DNA of 64,000 nucleotides from Pseudomonas viridiflava (GTDB taxonomy: Bacteria > Pseudomonadota > Gammaproteobacteria > Pseudomonadales > Pseudomonadaceae), in NCBI RefSeq assembly GCF_001642795.1, contig NZ_LKEH01000016.1, positions 49,939 through 113,938 of the forward strand, written 5' to 3'. Both the position numbers and the translations under genes were made by a program. Shown one piece after another: positions 10,015 to 19,792 of this stretch (within the stretch, counting starts at the first letter, position 1; each line of letters opens with the position of its first letter). The notes beneath the pieces are model-generated. The model had not been told where the DNA came from, searched no databases, and saw nothing but the letters and a program-made list of their open reading frames with translations.

Positions 10015-11598
10015 TCAACCAAACACCAGCCCCGACGAGCGCAGCAGTTCCTGGGTGTAGGGCTGCTTTGGCGCGGCGAATATCTCCCTCGACGGGCCTT
10101 GCTCGACCACCTTGCCGTCCTTGATCACGATCAGGTCGTGCGCCAGCGCGTGTACCACCGCCAGGTCGTGGCTGATGAACAGGTACGTCAGGCCGTGACG
10201 AATCTGCAGGTCTCGCAGCAGTGCGACGATCTGTTTCTGCACGGTGCGGTCCAGCGCCGAGGTCGGTTCATCCAACAGGATCAGGTCCGGTTCCAGTACC
10301 AGTGCCCGGGCGATGGAAATGCGCTGGCGTTGGCCTCCGGAAAATTCATGCGGGTAACGATGCCGACTGGCCGGGTCCAGCCCGACTTCGCCCAGCACTC
10401 GGATCACGGTTTCCTCACGTTCTTTGGCTGTGCCAATACCATGCGTGACCAATCCCTCAGCGATAATCTGCGCCACGGTCATGCGCGGGCTCAGGCTGCC
10501 GAACGGGTCCTGAAACACCACCTGCAACTGGCGACGCAGCGGACGCATCAAGTGCTGGCTGTGCAGGCTCAGTTCCTTGGTGCCGAAACGGATACTGCCT
10601 TCGGAGTCGACCAGCCGCAGGATGGCCTGACCCAGCGTGGACTTGCCCGAACCCGATTCGCCAACGATGCCCAGCGTCTTGCCCTTGAGCAGTTCGAAAC
10701 TCACGCCATCCACCGCCTTCACAAACTGCGGCTCGCGCTTGAACCAGGACTTCGCCAACGGAAACCAGACCTTCAGGTCCAGCACCGACAGCAGCGTGTT
10801 GGTATGTGTCGAGGGCACCGGCTCGCCATCGGGCTCGGCGTTGATCAGCAACTGGCTGTATGGATGTTGCGGGCTATTGAACAGCGTCTCGCAGTCAGCC
10901 TGTTCGACGATCTCGCCCTCGCGCATCACGCAGACCCGCTGTGCGATGCGACGCACCAGATTGAGGTCATGGCTGATCAGCAACAGCGACATGTTCAGCC
11001 GCTGTTGCAGGGACTTGAGCAGTTCGAGGATTTTCACCTGCACCGTCACGTCCAGCGCTGTGGTCGGTTCGTCGGCGATCAACAGGTCAGGCTCGTTGGC
11101 CAGCGCCATGGCGATCATGATGCGCTGGCGTTGCCCGCCGGACAGTTGATGCGGGTACGCGGTGAGGCGCGACAGAGGATCCCGGATGCCGACCAGTTCC
11201 AGCAGCTCAAGGGTCCGATTCAAGGCGGCTTTGCCTTTCAGGCCCTTGTGGGTGACGAGGATTTCGCCGATCTGTTTCTCGACCGTGTGCAGCGGGTTCA
11301 GCGAACTCATGGGCTCCTGAAAGATCATCGCCACCCGGTTGCCGCGCAGGCTGCGCAGTTGCTTGTCGCTGGCGCTGACCAGATCCAGCCCGTCATAACG
11401 AATCGAGCCCTGGGTGCTGACCGTCTTGCCCGGCAACAGACGCAGGATCGAATGCGCCGTCACCGATTTGCCCGAGCCGGATTCGCCCACCAGCGCCAGG
11501 CATTCGCCACGCCGGATGTCGAGACTGACGCCATGCACCACTTCGTGACCGTTGAAGGCAACGCGCAGATCACGTATTTCAATCAGGTTGTCGTGCAT
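10015..11598 (-). CDS. yejF: Peptide/microcin C-type ABC transporter, dual ATP-binding protein
   Basis: A 527-residue protein with two complete ABC domains in tandem. Domain 1 has Walker A GESGSGKS at 38-45, LSGGQRQR and DEPTTALD; domain 2 has a second GESGSGKST near residues 313-321, a FSGGQRQR signature and [10 protein letters not shown]. This Opp/Dpp/YejF architecture drives import of short peptides or peptide-like molecules. The ATG at 11598 follows the stop of yejE by one base, with GGAG upstream. It is the last gene of the tonB-to-yej block. In enteric bacteria YejABEF imports microcin C; the ligand here is unknown. Confidence 0.92.
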   Translation of the reverse strand: MHDNLIEIRDLRVAFNGHEVVHGVSLDIRRGECLALVGESGSGKSVTAHSILRLLPGKTVSTQGSIRYDGLDLVSASDKQLRSLRGNRVAMIFQEPMSSLNPLHTVEKQIGEILVTHKGLKGKAALNRTLELLELVGIRDPLSRLTAYPHQLSGGQRQRIMIAMALANEPDLLIADEPTTALDVTVQVKILELLKSLQQRLNMSLLLISHDLNLVRRIAQRVCVMREGEIVEQADCETLFNSPQHPYSQLLINAEPDGEPVPSTHTNTLLSVLDLKVWFPLAKSWFKREPQFVKAVDGVSFELLKGKTLGIVGESGSGKSTLGQAILRLVDSEGSIRFGTKELSLHSQHLMRPLRRQLQVVFQDPFGSLSPRMTVAQIIAEGLVTHGIGTAKEREETVIRVLGEVGLDPASRHRYPHEFSGGQRQRISIARALVLEPDLILLDEPTSALDRTVQKQIVALLRDLQIRHGLTYLFISHDLAVVHALAHDLIVIKDGKVVEQGPSREIFAAPKQPYTQELLRSSGLVFG

Positions 11599-11599
11599 G

Positions 11600-12622
11600 T
11601 CAGCTCCGGGGATCGAACGCGTCACGGCAGGCTTCGCCGATGAACACCAACAGGGACAGAATCAGCGCCAGCGCGACGAAGGCGGTCAGGCCCAGCCACG
11701 GCGCCTGCAGATTGCGCTTGGCTTCGCCAATCAGCTCGCCCAGCGAGGCACTGCCTGCGGGCATGCCGAAGCCGAGAAAATCCAGCGCGGTGAGGGTGGC
11801 GATGGAGCCCGTCACGATGAACGGCAGGTAGGTGAGCGTGCTGGTCATGGCGTTGGGCAGGATGTGCCGCCACATCAGCGCGGCGTCGGTCAGACCCAGT
11901 GCGCGGGCCGCTTTGACGTATTCCAGATTGCGACCGCGCAGAAACTCGGCGCGCACCACGTCCACCAGCGACAGCCATGAAAACAGCGCCATGATCCCCA
12001 GCAGCCACCAGAAATTCGGCGACACGAAACCCGACAGAATGATCAGCAGGTACAGCACCGGCAGGCCCGACCAGATTTCCTGAATGCGCTGGCCGATCAG
12101 GTCGGTCATGCCGCCGTAATACCCCTGAATCGCCCCGGCACAGACTCCGATCACCGTGCTGATCGCCGTCAGCAGCAGCGCGAACAGAATCGAAATCCGC
12201 GCCCCGAACAGCACCCGCGCCAGCACATCGCGCGCCTGTTCGTCGGTGCCCAGCCAGTTATGGCCATCGGGCGGGCTGGGCGAGGGTGCTTCCAGGTCGT
12301 AGTTGATGGTGTCGTAGCTGAACGGGATCGGCGCGAACATCATCCAGCCGTTCTTAGCCGCGATCAGTTGGCGCACATAGTCGCTGGAATAATCCGGCTC
12401 AAAGGGCAGCTCGCCGCCGAAATCGGTTTCCATATAGGTATGAAACGCCGGGTAATACAGCTCGCCGTCATAGCTGAGCAGCAACGGCTTGTCATTGGCG
12501 ATCAGCTCGCCGCACAGGCACACCAGCATCAGACCGACGAAGATCCACAACGACCACCAGCCGCGCCGGTTGGCCTTGAACAGCGCCATGCGTCGCTGGC
12601 TCTGGGGAGAGAACTCGAACAT
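11600..12622 (-). CDS. yejE: Peptide ABC transporter permease YejE
   Basis: Inner-membrane permease of 340 residues. After an N-terminal segment (WWSLWIFVGLMLVCLCGELIAN) there is a long periplasmic insertion typical of YejE (FHTYMETDFGGELPFEPDYS region), then the BPD_transp_1 domain with EYVKAARALGLTDAALMWRHILPN as the EAA loop. The start overlaps the last base of the yejB stop (TGATG), so it is translationally coupled. It works with YejB as the pore for substrates delivered by YejA. Confidence 0.93.
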   Translation of the reverse strand: MFEFSPQSQRRMALFKANRRGWWSLWIFVGLMLVCLCGELIANDKPLLLSYDGELYYPAFHTYMETDFGGELPFEPDYSSDYVRQLIAAKNGWMMFAPIPFSYDTINYDLEAPSPSPPDGHNWLGTDEQARDVLARVLFGARISILFALLLTAISTVIGVCAGAIQGYYGGMTDLIGQRIQEIWSGLPVLYLLIILSGFVSPNFWWLLGIMALFSWLSLVDVVRAEFLRGRNLEYVKAARALGLTDAALMWRHILPNAMTSTLTYLPFIVTGSIATLTALDFLGFGMPAGSASLGELIGEAKRNLQAPWLGLTAFVALALILSLLVFIGEACRDAFDPRS

Positions 12623-13689
12623 CAGGCGCTCCTCGCGGAAAAATCGATGCGCGGATCGACCAGCATGTAGCACAGGTCACCCACCAGTTTGATCAGCAGG
12701 CCGAACAGGGTGAACAGGAACAGCGTGCCGAACACCACGGGATAATCCCGCGACACCGCCGCCTCGTAGCTCATGCGCCCCAGCCCGTCGAGGCCGAAGA
12801 TGGTTTCGATCAGCAGCGAACCGGCGAAGAACACCTCGATCAGCGCCTGCGGAATACCGGCAATGACCAGCAGCATGGCGTTGCGGAACACGTGGCCGTA
12901 TAGCACGCGATGTTCCGTCAGGCCCTTGGCCCGCGCCGTGACCACGTACTGGCGGCTGATCTCGTTGAGAAAGCTGTTCTTGGTCAGGATGGTCAGTGTC
13001 GCGAAGCCGCCGATCACCAGCGACGTGACGGGCAGCACAAGGTGCCACAGGTAGTCCTTCACCTTGCCCCAGGTGCCGAGGCTGTCGAAGTTTTCCGAGA
13101 ACAGGCCCTGCGCCGGAAACCAGCTCAGGTAGCTGCCACCGGCAAACACCACGATCAACAGAATCGCGAACAGAAACGCAGGCGTGGCATAGCCGATGAT
13201 CACCAGCGTGCTGCTCCATACATCGAAGGCGCTGCCGTGCCGTACTGCCTTGCGAATGCCCAGCGGAATGGAGATCAGGTAGGTGATCAACGTCGCCCAT
13301 AGCCCGAGCGACAGCGACACCGGCAGTTTCTGCGCGATCAGCTCGGTCACCGGCGCGCCGCGAAAGAAGCTGTTGCCGAAGTCCAGTTGTGCGTAGTTCT
13401 TGAGCATCAGCCACAGGCGTTCGTGCATCGGTTTGTCGAAACCGTAATGCTCCTTGATCGACTCGATCAGCGCCGGGTCCAGACCGCGCGTGCTGCGGCT
13501 GGCAGTACCGCTTGAGGCCACTTCGCCGCCGCCTCCACCGACGCCGTTGGGGCTGAAACCCTGAATCCGTGCGATGGCCTGCTCCACCGGCCCGCCGGGG
13601 GCAGCCTGCACGATCAGAAAATTCACAATCAGAATGGCCAGCAGCGTAGGAATGATCAGCAGCAGGCGTCGGATTACGTAAGCCAGCAT
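12622..13689 (-). CDS. yejB: Peptide ABC transporter permease YejB
   Basis: A 355-residue DppB/OppB-type permease beginning [24 protein letters not shown], the classic N-terminal membrane segment. A Gly- and Ser-rich insertion ([19 protein letters not shown], residues about 52-70) typical of YejB lies in the first periplasmic loop. The EAA loop is [24 protein letters not shown]. One base separates it from the stop codon of yejA, consistent with one transcript. Confidence 0.93.
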   Translation of the reverse strand: MLAYVIRRLLLIIPTLLAILIVNFLIVQAAPGGPVEQAIARIQGFSPNGVGGGGGEVASSGTASRSTRGLDPALIESIKEHYGFDKPMHERLWLMLKNYAQLDFGNSFFRGAPVTELIAQKLPVSLSLGLWATLITYLISIPLGIRKAVRHGSAFDVWSSTLVIIGYATPAFLFAILLIVVFAGGSYLSWFPAQGLFSENFDSLGTWGKVKDYLWHLVLPVTSLVIGGFATLTILTKNSFLNEISRQYVVTARAKGLTEHRVLYGHVFRNAMLLVIAGIPQALIEVFFAGSLLIETIFGLDGLGRMSYEAAVSRDYPVVFGTLFLFTLFGLLIKLVGDLCYMLVDPRIDFSARSA

Positions 13690-13690
13690 C

Positions 13691-15577
13691 TCAATGCTCC
13701 TTCGCAGCGGTGGTCTTGCTGCCGAGCGCAGCAGCCTGGGCGTTGGTCAGCGCGGTCGGGCTGATCTGCCACCAGGTTTCCAGGCCGACGTCGTAGATGG
13801 GCGCGGTGTCGGGCCTGCCGAAACGGTTGGCGTACACCAGCGGCGTGCCCTTGGAGAAGTAGTTGGGGATCATGTAATAGCCCCACTGCAACACCCGATC
13901 CAGCGCACGGGCGTAATGCACCATGTCGTTGCGGCTGTTGGCGGCCACCAGCCCGTCGATCAGAGTGTCCACGGCCGGGTTGCGCAGCACCATGGCGTTG
14001 GAACTGCCGACTTCGGTGGCGCTCTGCGAGCCGTACAGGTTGTAAAGATCACGGCCCGGCGAGATCAGCGGATTGCCGCTTTTGGGGAAGGTGACCACGA
14101 TCATGTCGTAGTCCCGGGCGTTAAGTCGGTTGATGTATTGCGCGGAGTCGATGCGCAGGAAATCCAGCGTGATCCCGATCTGCGCCAGCGTGCGCTTGAA
14201 CGGCAGAATCAGGCGATCAAAACCGCCCTGGCCGTCGAGAAAGCTGAACACCATCGGCTCGCCTGCGGCATTGACCAGTTTGTTGTTTTTGGGGTGCCAT
14301 CCGGCTTCGGCCAGCAGCTTGAGGGCCTGTACCTGTTTGTCGCGGATGTAGCCGTTGCCGTCGGTCTTGGGGGGCTGGTAGACCTGCGTGAACACCTCGT
14401 CGGGGATCTGGCTGCGCAGAGGCTCGAGAATTTTCAGTTCGGCTTCGTCCGGCAATTGGGTCGCGGACATTTCGCTTTTCGGAAAATAGCTCTGCTGGCG
14501 CACATAGAAATTGCGCATCACCCGGCGGTTGATCCAGTCGAAGTCCCACAGCATCGACAGCGCCTGCCGCACGCGGCGATCCTTGAAGATCGGGTTGTCC
14601 AGATTGAACACAAAACCCTGCGCGGCGACGGGGCGCTGAGTGGCCAGGATGTTTTTCTGCAAGCGCCCGTCGTCGATGGCCGGGCCGCTGTAGCCGACGG
14701 TAAAGCCCGCCGAGGAAAACTCCCGGTTGTAGTCGAACGCGCCAGCCTGCAGCAGCTGGCGGGCGATTTCCGTGTCGCCGTAGAAGTTCACGGTCAGGGT
14801 GTCGAAGTTGTACAGGCCGCGGCTGACCGGCAGGTCCTTACCCCACCAGTCCTTGACCCGTTCGAAGACCACGCTGCGTCCGGCGTCGACCTTGGCGACG
14901 CGGTACGGCCCGTTGCCCAGCGGTGGCTCGAAGCCGCCGCCGTTGGCGAAGTCCCGGTCTTTCCACCAGTGCTTCGGCAAGATGTGCAGGCTGGCGATGT
15001 CGAGGGCCAGCATGCGGTTGAGGTTGTTCTTGAAGTCGAAACGTATCTGCAGCGGCCCTTCGATGGTCACGTCCTTCACGTCGGCGAACATCGGGCGATA
15101 GCTGAAGCTGGCCTTGGTGGTCATCAGCTCGTAGGTGTAGCGCACGTCCTCGGCTGTGACCGGCTGGCCGTCGTCGAAGCGCGCCTTGGGGTTGAGGTAA
15201 AACCGCACCCACAGACCGTTCGGATCCACTTCCATCTTTTCGGCGATCAGCCCGTAGACGGTGTAAGGCTCGTCGAGCGAGCGATAGGCCAGCGGCGAAT
15301 AGACCCACGTGTCGAGCTGTACGACACCGATGCCTTGATCGACGTAAGGATTGAGGTAATTGAACTGACCGATCTCTTCGGCTGACCGGGTCAGCGTTCC
15401 GCCCTTGGGGGCGTCCGGGTTGACGTAATCGAAGTGCTTGAAGCCGGCCGGGTACTTGGGTGCCTCGCCGTAGACAGTCAAGGCATGTGTCGGCGTGGCC
15501 AGCGCGACCTGCCAACAGGTGCACAACACCGCAACACCCAGCAGCAGGCGTCGCAGAAGACGGATTTGACGCGACAT
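13691..15577 (-). CDS. yejA: Periplasmic peptide-binding protein YejA (SBP_bac_5)
   Basis: A 628-residue solute-binding protein. The signal peptide occupies about residues 1-28 (basic start, hydrophobic [17 protein letters not shown]), followed by [28 protein letters not shown], a diagnostic opening for the YejA subgroup of SBP_bac_5. Later come [13 protein letters not shown] and [15 protein letters not shown]. It should bind a peptide-like ligand after it has crossed the outer membrane through the receptor encoded just upstream. The in-frame region upstream of 15577 is not signal-like and overlaps a hairpin, so the ATG at 15577 was chosen. Confidence 0.92.
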   Translation of the reverse strand: MSRQIRLLRRLLLGVAVLCTCWQVALATPTHALTVYGEAPKYPAGFKHFDYVNPDAPKGGTLTRSAEEIGQFNYLNPYVDQGIGVVQLDTWVYSPLAYRSLDEPYTVYGLIAEKMEVDPNGLWVRFYLNPKARFDDGQPVTAEDVRYTYELMTTKASFSYRPMFADVKDVTIEGPLQIRFDFKNNLNRMLALDIASLHILPKHWWKDRDFANGGGFEPPLGNGPYRVAKVDAGRSVVFERVKDWWGKDLPVSRGLYNFDTLTVNFYGDTEIARQLLQAGAFDYNREFSSAGFTVGYSGPAIDDGRLQKNILATQRPVAAQGFVFNLDNPIFKDRRVRQALSMLWDFDWINRRVMRNFYVRQQSYFPKSEMSATQLPDEAELKILEPLRSQIPDEVFTQVYQPPKTDGNGYIRDKQVQALKLLAEAGWHPKNNKLVNAAGEPMVFSFLDGQGGFDRLILPFKRTLAQIGITLDFLRIDSAQYINRLNARDYDMIVVTFPKSGNPLISPGRDLYNLYGSQSATEVGSSNAMVLRNPAVDTLIDGLVAANSRNDMVHYARALDRVLQWGYYMIPNYFSKGTPLVYANRFGRPDTAPIYDVGLETWWQISPTALTNAQAAALGSKTTAAKEH

Positions 15578-15626
15578 GATGGGGCTATCCTCGTACGCAC
15601 GAATGACGCCGTGCGGCGAAAAAGGC

Positions 15627-15664
15627 CTCCGGCCGGGGAAGGTGGATGAAACCTGTGGCCGGAG
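15627..15664. promoter_or_regulatory. Intercistronic stem-loop between receptor gene and yejA
   Basis: CTCCGGCC (15627-15634) and GGCCGGAG (15657-15664) can pair into an 8-bp GC-rich stem with a 22-base loop. It sits in the 146-bp space between the receptor stop codon and the yejA start on the minus strand. No T-tract follows, so it is more likely an mRNA-stability or attenuation element than a full terminator. Confidence 0.45.
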
Positions 15665-15723
15665 GGGGCGAGCTCGCAAACAGGACGCGACCCACGGAGC
15701 GGGTATGGGTCGCGCCTTCACCC

Positions 15724-18441
15724 TCAGAAGTGATACGTCATGCGTGCGAACAGCGTGCGGCCCAACGGGTCGGCGTAGCGTGGGTCATAGCCGGACTGGA
15801 AGTTGTAGGCCTGATTGGAGAACGGCGGGTTGCGGTCAAACATGTTGCGCAGGCCCGCATCGACATCCAGCACCTTGTCGAAGGTATGACCGACCGACAG
15901 GTCCCACAGCGCATACGAGGCGACCCGCGCGTTGGTGGTGCGGTCGTAATCGTTGTAGCCCGAGGTAAAGCGGTTGGTGATGGACGCGCGGGTATTGCCC
16001 AGCGACCAGGTACCGGTCAGAACGTGTTTCCAGCGAGAGATCACGCCATCGCCCTGGAAGTCGCCGACCTTGTCGGTATACGGACCGTCAATGATGTTCT
16101 GGAAGTCATAACGGGTCACGTAAGTGCCGGTCATGCCCAGGCCGAACTGACCATAGGGCGTATTCGGGAAGCGATAGTCGAGGCTGACGTCCACACCGCT
16201 GGTCTTGACGATGCCCAGGTTGGCGTTGCCTGTCACGATGTTGGCGATGGAACCGTCAGCGGCGCGAACGAAGCGATCGGCATACGTGTTGGGGTCGTCG
16301 AACACGGTCGATTCAGGAAACGACTGGATCTGGTTGGAGATGTGAATCCACCAGAAGTCCAGACCCATCGACAGATTGTTGACCGGTTGATACACGAAGC
16401 CCAGCGTCATGTTACGGGCTTTTTCCGGCGCCAGTTCGGTGTTGCCGCCGCTGTTGTTGAGGAACTGCTGCGCACAGTCACGACCGGCATTGCCGCCGGG
16501 CTGCACGGTGCCGCCGGCACACAACACAGGGTCGTTGTAAAAACCCTGAGTGAACGTCGTGCTGCGCGGTGCATACAGCTCATAGAGCGATGGCGCGCGG
16601 AAGCCCTCGCTGTAGGCACCACGGACCACCAGTTGCTTGATCGGCTGATAGCGGAACGAGTACTTGGGGTTGGTGGTGCTGCCGAAGTCACTGTATTTGT
16701 CATGACGCACAGCGGCGGTCAGTTCCAGGCTGTCCAGCACCGGCACGTTCAACTCGGCGTATTCGGCTTTCACGCTGCGCTCACCCGATACGCTGCCCGC
16801 GGCATCCGCACCCAGGCTGCTGACGTCGTTGACGAACGCTTCGTACTGTTGATGCATCTTCTCTTTGCGGTACTCGCCGCCCAGTGCCAGACCGGCCGGG
16901 CCTGCGCCGAACCAGTCACCGATTTCCCGGCTGATACGTCCATCGATTCCTGCCACGCGGCCCACAGCGCTGGAGTATTGCCCGTGATATTGGTTGGCAT
17001 CGATCAGCGCCTGACCCGCTGCGGTCTGCGGCCCGAACGGGTTGATCACGCCGTTGGCCAGGCCATTGATCATCTGCGCGTCACTGACGTAGCCGTCGGT
17101 GAGACTGGACAGCACCTTGTTCTGGTTGTACGAAGCGCCGACGTTGTAATCCCAGCCGCCGACCAGACCGTCGAAATTCAGCAGAAAGCGCTGGCTGGTG
17201 TTCTGGTCACTTGAACCGCGAGGTCCGGCGGCGGTTTCGCGCCATGCAGTGTCGACCGGTTGTGTGGGGTCGAGCGTAAAGTTGGTCGGTGCCGGGGTGA
17301 TGCCATTGCCGGGATAGAACGGCGACGACGAATCCAGCGACAGGCCGGTGAGTGGGGCCGGCCCAATGTCGGTGTGGTTGTTGTTGCGTGCCCAGAAGTA
17401 TTCAAGGCTGACGTTGTGGTCGTCGGCCAGCTTGCCGGTGGCCTTGCCGAAGAACGAGGTCTTTTCGGTCTGCGGGATCAGGTCGATGTACTCGCGGGTG
17501 CTGAACCGGCAGATGCCGTTGCGGGCGATCAGGCTAGGCCCGGAGCAATTGGCGCCCAGCGGGTTGGAAGAGTTGTCGCCCTGAAAATAGTTGCCAGGGT
17601 ACGCGGTGCCGGAGGTCTGGTTGAGGCCGCGCCCTGGCTGGTAATCCTGAGTGAATGAACGGTCGTTGGCGTCCAGATTCTGCTGCTTGTTGTAGTTGAA
17701 GACGCCCATCACGTTGAAGCGGTCTTCTTCCAGATCACCAAAGCCCCAGCTGGCGCTCATGTCCTTGGTCGCGCCGCCGCCACTGTGGGTAGGTGTCTCG
17801 CCGCCCAAGGTCAGCGAACCGTCGGTCAGGGTCTTCTTGGTGATGAAGTTGATCACACCGCCAATGGCGTCGGTGCCGTACAAGGCCGATGCACCGTCAC
17901 GCAGGACTTCAACCCGGTCGATGGCGGCGAACGGGATCATGTTCAGGTCGATGGCGCTGCCGTTCGGCGAACCGACACCCGAGATGGCGTTGTTGGCCAA
18001 GCGGCGTCCGTTGAGCAGCACCAGCGTCTTGTTGGGGCCAATGCCGCGCATGTCGGCGAAGGAAGCTCCCCCTGAACCTGTACCGACAGAGCCCGCGCTG
18101 TTGTTGATCGACTGACTGCCGGTAATGCGCTGGACCATTTCCTGAGTGGTGGTCACGCCCTGTTTCTTCAGGTCGTCGGCGCGCAGGATGGTGATCGGCA
18201 CGGCGGTTTCGGCGTCGACCCGGCGAATCGCCGAACCGGTCACTTCAACGCGTTGCAGCTGGGTCGTGGCGGGCACGACGGCGGCAGCGGAGACGGATTC
18301 GCTGGCGGTGTCCGCTTCAACGGCCTCGGCCGCATGGGCACCGCTCATGCCCATGGCCAGGGCGCACAGCAGGGCGCGAGGGTGACGGCGGACCGCGAGG
18401 GCCAGTGGCTTGAGGGTGTATCCGGGAAGATTCATCAGCAT
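15724..18441 (-). CDS. TonB-dependent outer-membrane receptor
   Basis: A 905-residue receptor. A basic N-terminus and hydrophobic stretch ending AHAAEAV form the signal peptide. The plug domain starts near residue 63 (QRVEVTGSAIRR) with a TonB-box-like ETAVPITIL just after it, then MVQRITGSQSINN, IRGIGPNKTLVLLNGRRL-type plug motifs and EVLRDGASALYGTDAIGGVINFITKK. The rest is a 22-strand barrel ending in FARMTYHF with the C-terminal Phe used for outer-membrane assembly. It lies between exbD and yejA in the same direction, so its ligand is probably a peptide or peptide-conjugated compound passed to YejA. Iron-siderophore uptake cannot be excluded. Confidence 0.93.
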   Translation of the reverse strand: MLMNLPGYTLKPLALAVRRHPRALLCALAMGMSGAHAAEAVEADTASESVSAAAVVPATTQLQRVEVTGSAIRRVDAETAVPITILRADDLKKQGVTTTQEMVQRITGSQSINNSAGSVGTGSGGASFADMRGIGPNKTLVLLNGRRLANNAISGVGSPNGSAIDLNMIPFAAIDRVEVLRDGASALYGTDAIGGVINFITKKTLTDGSLTLGGETPTHSGGGATKDMSASWGFGDLEEDRFNVMGVFNYNKQQNLDANDRSFTQDYQPGRGLNQTSGTAYPGNYFQGDNSSNPLGANCSGPSLIARNGICRFSTREYIDLIPQTEKTSFFGKATGKLADDHNVSLEYFWARNNNHTDIGPAPLTGLSLDSSSPFYPGNGITPAPTNFTLDPTQPVDTAWRETAAGPRGSSDQNTSQRFLLNFDGLVGGWDYNVGASYNQNKVLSSLTDGYVSDAQMINGLANGVINPFGPQTAAGQALIDANQYHGQYSSAVGRVAGIDGRISREIGDWFGAGPAGLALGGEYRKEKMHQQYEAFVNDVSSLGADAAGSVSGERSVKAEYAELNVPVLDSLELTAAVRHDKYSDFGSTTNPKYSFRYQPIKQLVVRGAYSEGFRAPSLYELYAPRSTTFTQGFYNDPVLCAGGTVQPGGNAGRDCAQQFLNNSGGNTELAPEKARNMTLGFVYQPVNNLSMGLDFWWIHISNQIQSFPESTVFDDPNTYADRFVRAADGSIANIVTGNANLGIVKTSGVDVSLDYRFPNTPYGQFGLGMTGTYVTRYDFQNIIDGPYTDKVGDFQGDGVISRWKHVLTGTWSLGNTRASITNRFTSGYNDYDRTTNARVASYALWDLSVGHTFDKVLDVDAGLRNMFDRNPPFSNQAYNFQSGYDPRYADPLGRTLFARMTYHF

Positions 18442-18607
18442 GGTTATTTCCGACTTGGTCCAGACATTATTGAAATGGCCTTGTGAGCCCTCTATTCCTG
18501 CGCGGTTGTGCCGTGCGGGAGTTCCACTGCGTTGGTTTCCAGCAAGCCGCTCCCCTCCAGGGGCTTTTCAGCCCACGGACGATGGTGTTGGCGGGAGTCG
18601 GTTCAGC

Positions 18608-18628
18608 GGGTTTCGCGGGGCGAAACCC
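18608..18628. promoter_or_regulatory. Strong stem-loop downstream of exbD
   Basis: GGGTTTCGC-GGG-GCGAAACCC forms a perfect 9-bp stem with a 3-base loop, starting 5 bases after the exbD stop codon in the direction of transcription. No T-tract follows on the minus strand. It could hold the 3' end of a processed tonB-exbB-exbD message and so lower the expression of the receptor and yej genes relative to the TonB motor, or the reverse. Confidence 0.5.
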
Positions 18629-18633
18629 TCAGT

Positions 18634-19035
18634 TCATTTGGCCGTCATGACGGAAATCTTCGTGATGCCCGAGCGCTCGATGGACGCCATGGCCTTGGCC
18701 ACCTGGCCATAGTTCACGTCGGTATCGGCCTGCAGCTGGACGCGGATGTCCGGATCCTTGGCCTTCTCGTCCTGCAGGCTTTTCTCCAGCAGCTCGGGAG
18801 CGATTTCCGATTTGGCGAGGAAGAACTTGCCGCTCTGGTCGACGCTGACCACCACCGGATCCTTCTTCTCGGCCGGGGCGACCGAGTCGGTCTTGGGCAG
18901 GTTGACCTTGATCGCGTTGGTCATCAGCGGCGTGGTGACGATGAATACCACCAGCAGCACGAGCATCACGTCCACCAGCGGCGTGACGTTCATTTCGCTG
19001 AGCACTTCATCGCTGTCTTGAGTGGAAAACGACAT
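18634..19035 (-). CDS. exbD: Biopolymer transport protein ExbD
   Basis: A 133-residue ExbD. The single membrane segment is preceded by MNVTPLVDVMLVLLVVFIV, with the essential proton-path Asp at residue 22, and followed by a periplasmic domain (VNLPKTDSVAP ... SGITKISVMTAK). It forms the proton-driven motor with ExbB and energises TonB. The start shares one base with the stop of exbB (TAATG). This is a local motor set, distinct from any housekeeping TonB system elsewhere in the genome. Confidence 0.95.
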   Translation of the reverse strand: MSFSTQDSDEVLSEMNVTPLVDVMLVLLVVFIVTTPLMTNAIKVNLPKTDSVAPAEKKDPVVVSVDQSGKFFLAKSEIAPELLEKSLQDEKAKDPDIRVQLQADTDVNYGQVAKAMASIERSGITKISVMTAK

Positions 19036-19742
19036 TAGCTTGCCTCCCGCACGGCGTGGCCTTGCTTGCTGGCGATGGGTTGACGGGATACGGCGAAGGC
19101 ACTGCGCTGGGCGAGGGCGTCGAAGTCGTGGGCGAAGTCGTCCATGTCGGCCACAGCCAGCTTGAGGCGGCGCAGGAAGAAGTTGTAGATCAGGACCGCA
19201 GGCACCGCGACCGCGATGCCGACGCCGGTGGCGACCAGTGCATGACCGATGGGACCGGCGACCGCTTCAAGGCTGGCCGAGCCGGTCAGGCCGATGCTTT
19301 GCAGCGCTTCCATGATGCCCCAGACCGTTCCGAACAGGCCGATGAAGGGCGCGGTGCTGCCGATACTGGCGAGAATCGCCTGGCCGCTTTCCAGCGAGCG
19401 ACGTTCCTTCTGGATCTGCTGGCGCAGGTTGCGCTCCAGGCGGTCCGAGCGGTTGATGGTGTGTGCCAGCTGCTGCGTGGTACGCGGTGATTCGTCCACC
19501 GCCATGGCTTCGAAACCACTGTTGGCGATGCGTGCCAGCGAGCCAGGATATTGCGATGCATGTTCGGCGGCGGTGAGCAGGTCCGGCGCGCCCCAGAAGG
19601 CTTTGGTGAAGTGTTTGTTCTGGGATTTCAGCTTGACGTATTGCGCGGACTTGATCAGCAACAAGGCCCAGCTCAGCACGGAAAACAGAATCAGCGCCCA
19701 GAGCACGGCGGGTACGATCATGGAAGAGAGCGATGCGTTCAT
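19035..19742 (-). CDS. exbB: Biopolymer transport protein ExbB
   Basis: A 235-residue MotA/TolQ/ExbB-family protein with three membrane segments: one near residues 8-30 (IVPAVLWALILFSVLSWALLL) and two near 130-150 and 170-195. Conserved motifs are LASIGSTAPFIGLFGTVWGIMEA and IGHALVATGVGIAVAVPAVLIYN. It assembles as a pentamer around ExbD in the inner membrane. A GAGGTG site precedes the start. About 50 bp separate it from tonB. Confidence 0.95.
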   Translation of the reverse strand: MNASLSSMIVPAVLWALILFSVLSWALLLIKSAQYVKLKSQNKHFTKAFWGAPDLLTAAEHASQYPGSLARIANSGFEAMAVDESPRTTQQLAHTINRSDRLERNLRQQIQKERRSLESGQAILASIGSTAPFIGLFGTVWGIMEALQSIGLTGSASLEAVAGPIGHALVATGVGIAVAVPAVLIYNFFLRRLKLAVADMDDFAHDFDALAQRSAFAVSRQPIASKQGHAVREAS

Positions 19743-19792
19743 GGTTTACACCTCACCAGCTTTAATAGAATTGTCAGTGGTCATACGCCGGA

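Noticed and set aside
13694..15385. A 563-codon plus-strand frame opposite yejA
   Set aside because: Shadow of yejA codon bias, no domain and no start site. The same applies to the long frames opposite yejF (10003-11643), hutU (55791-57503) and cadA (44000-45448).
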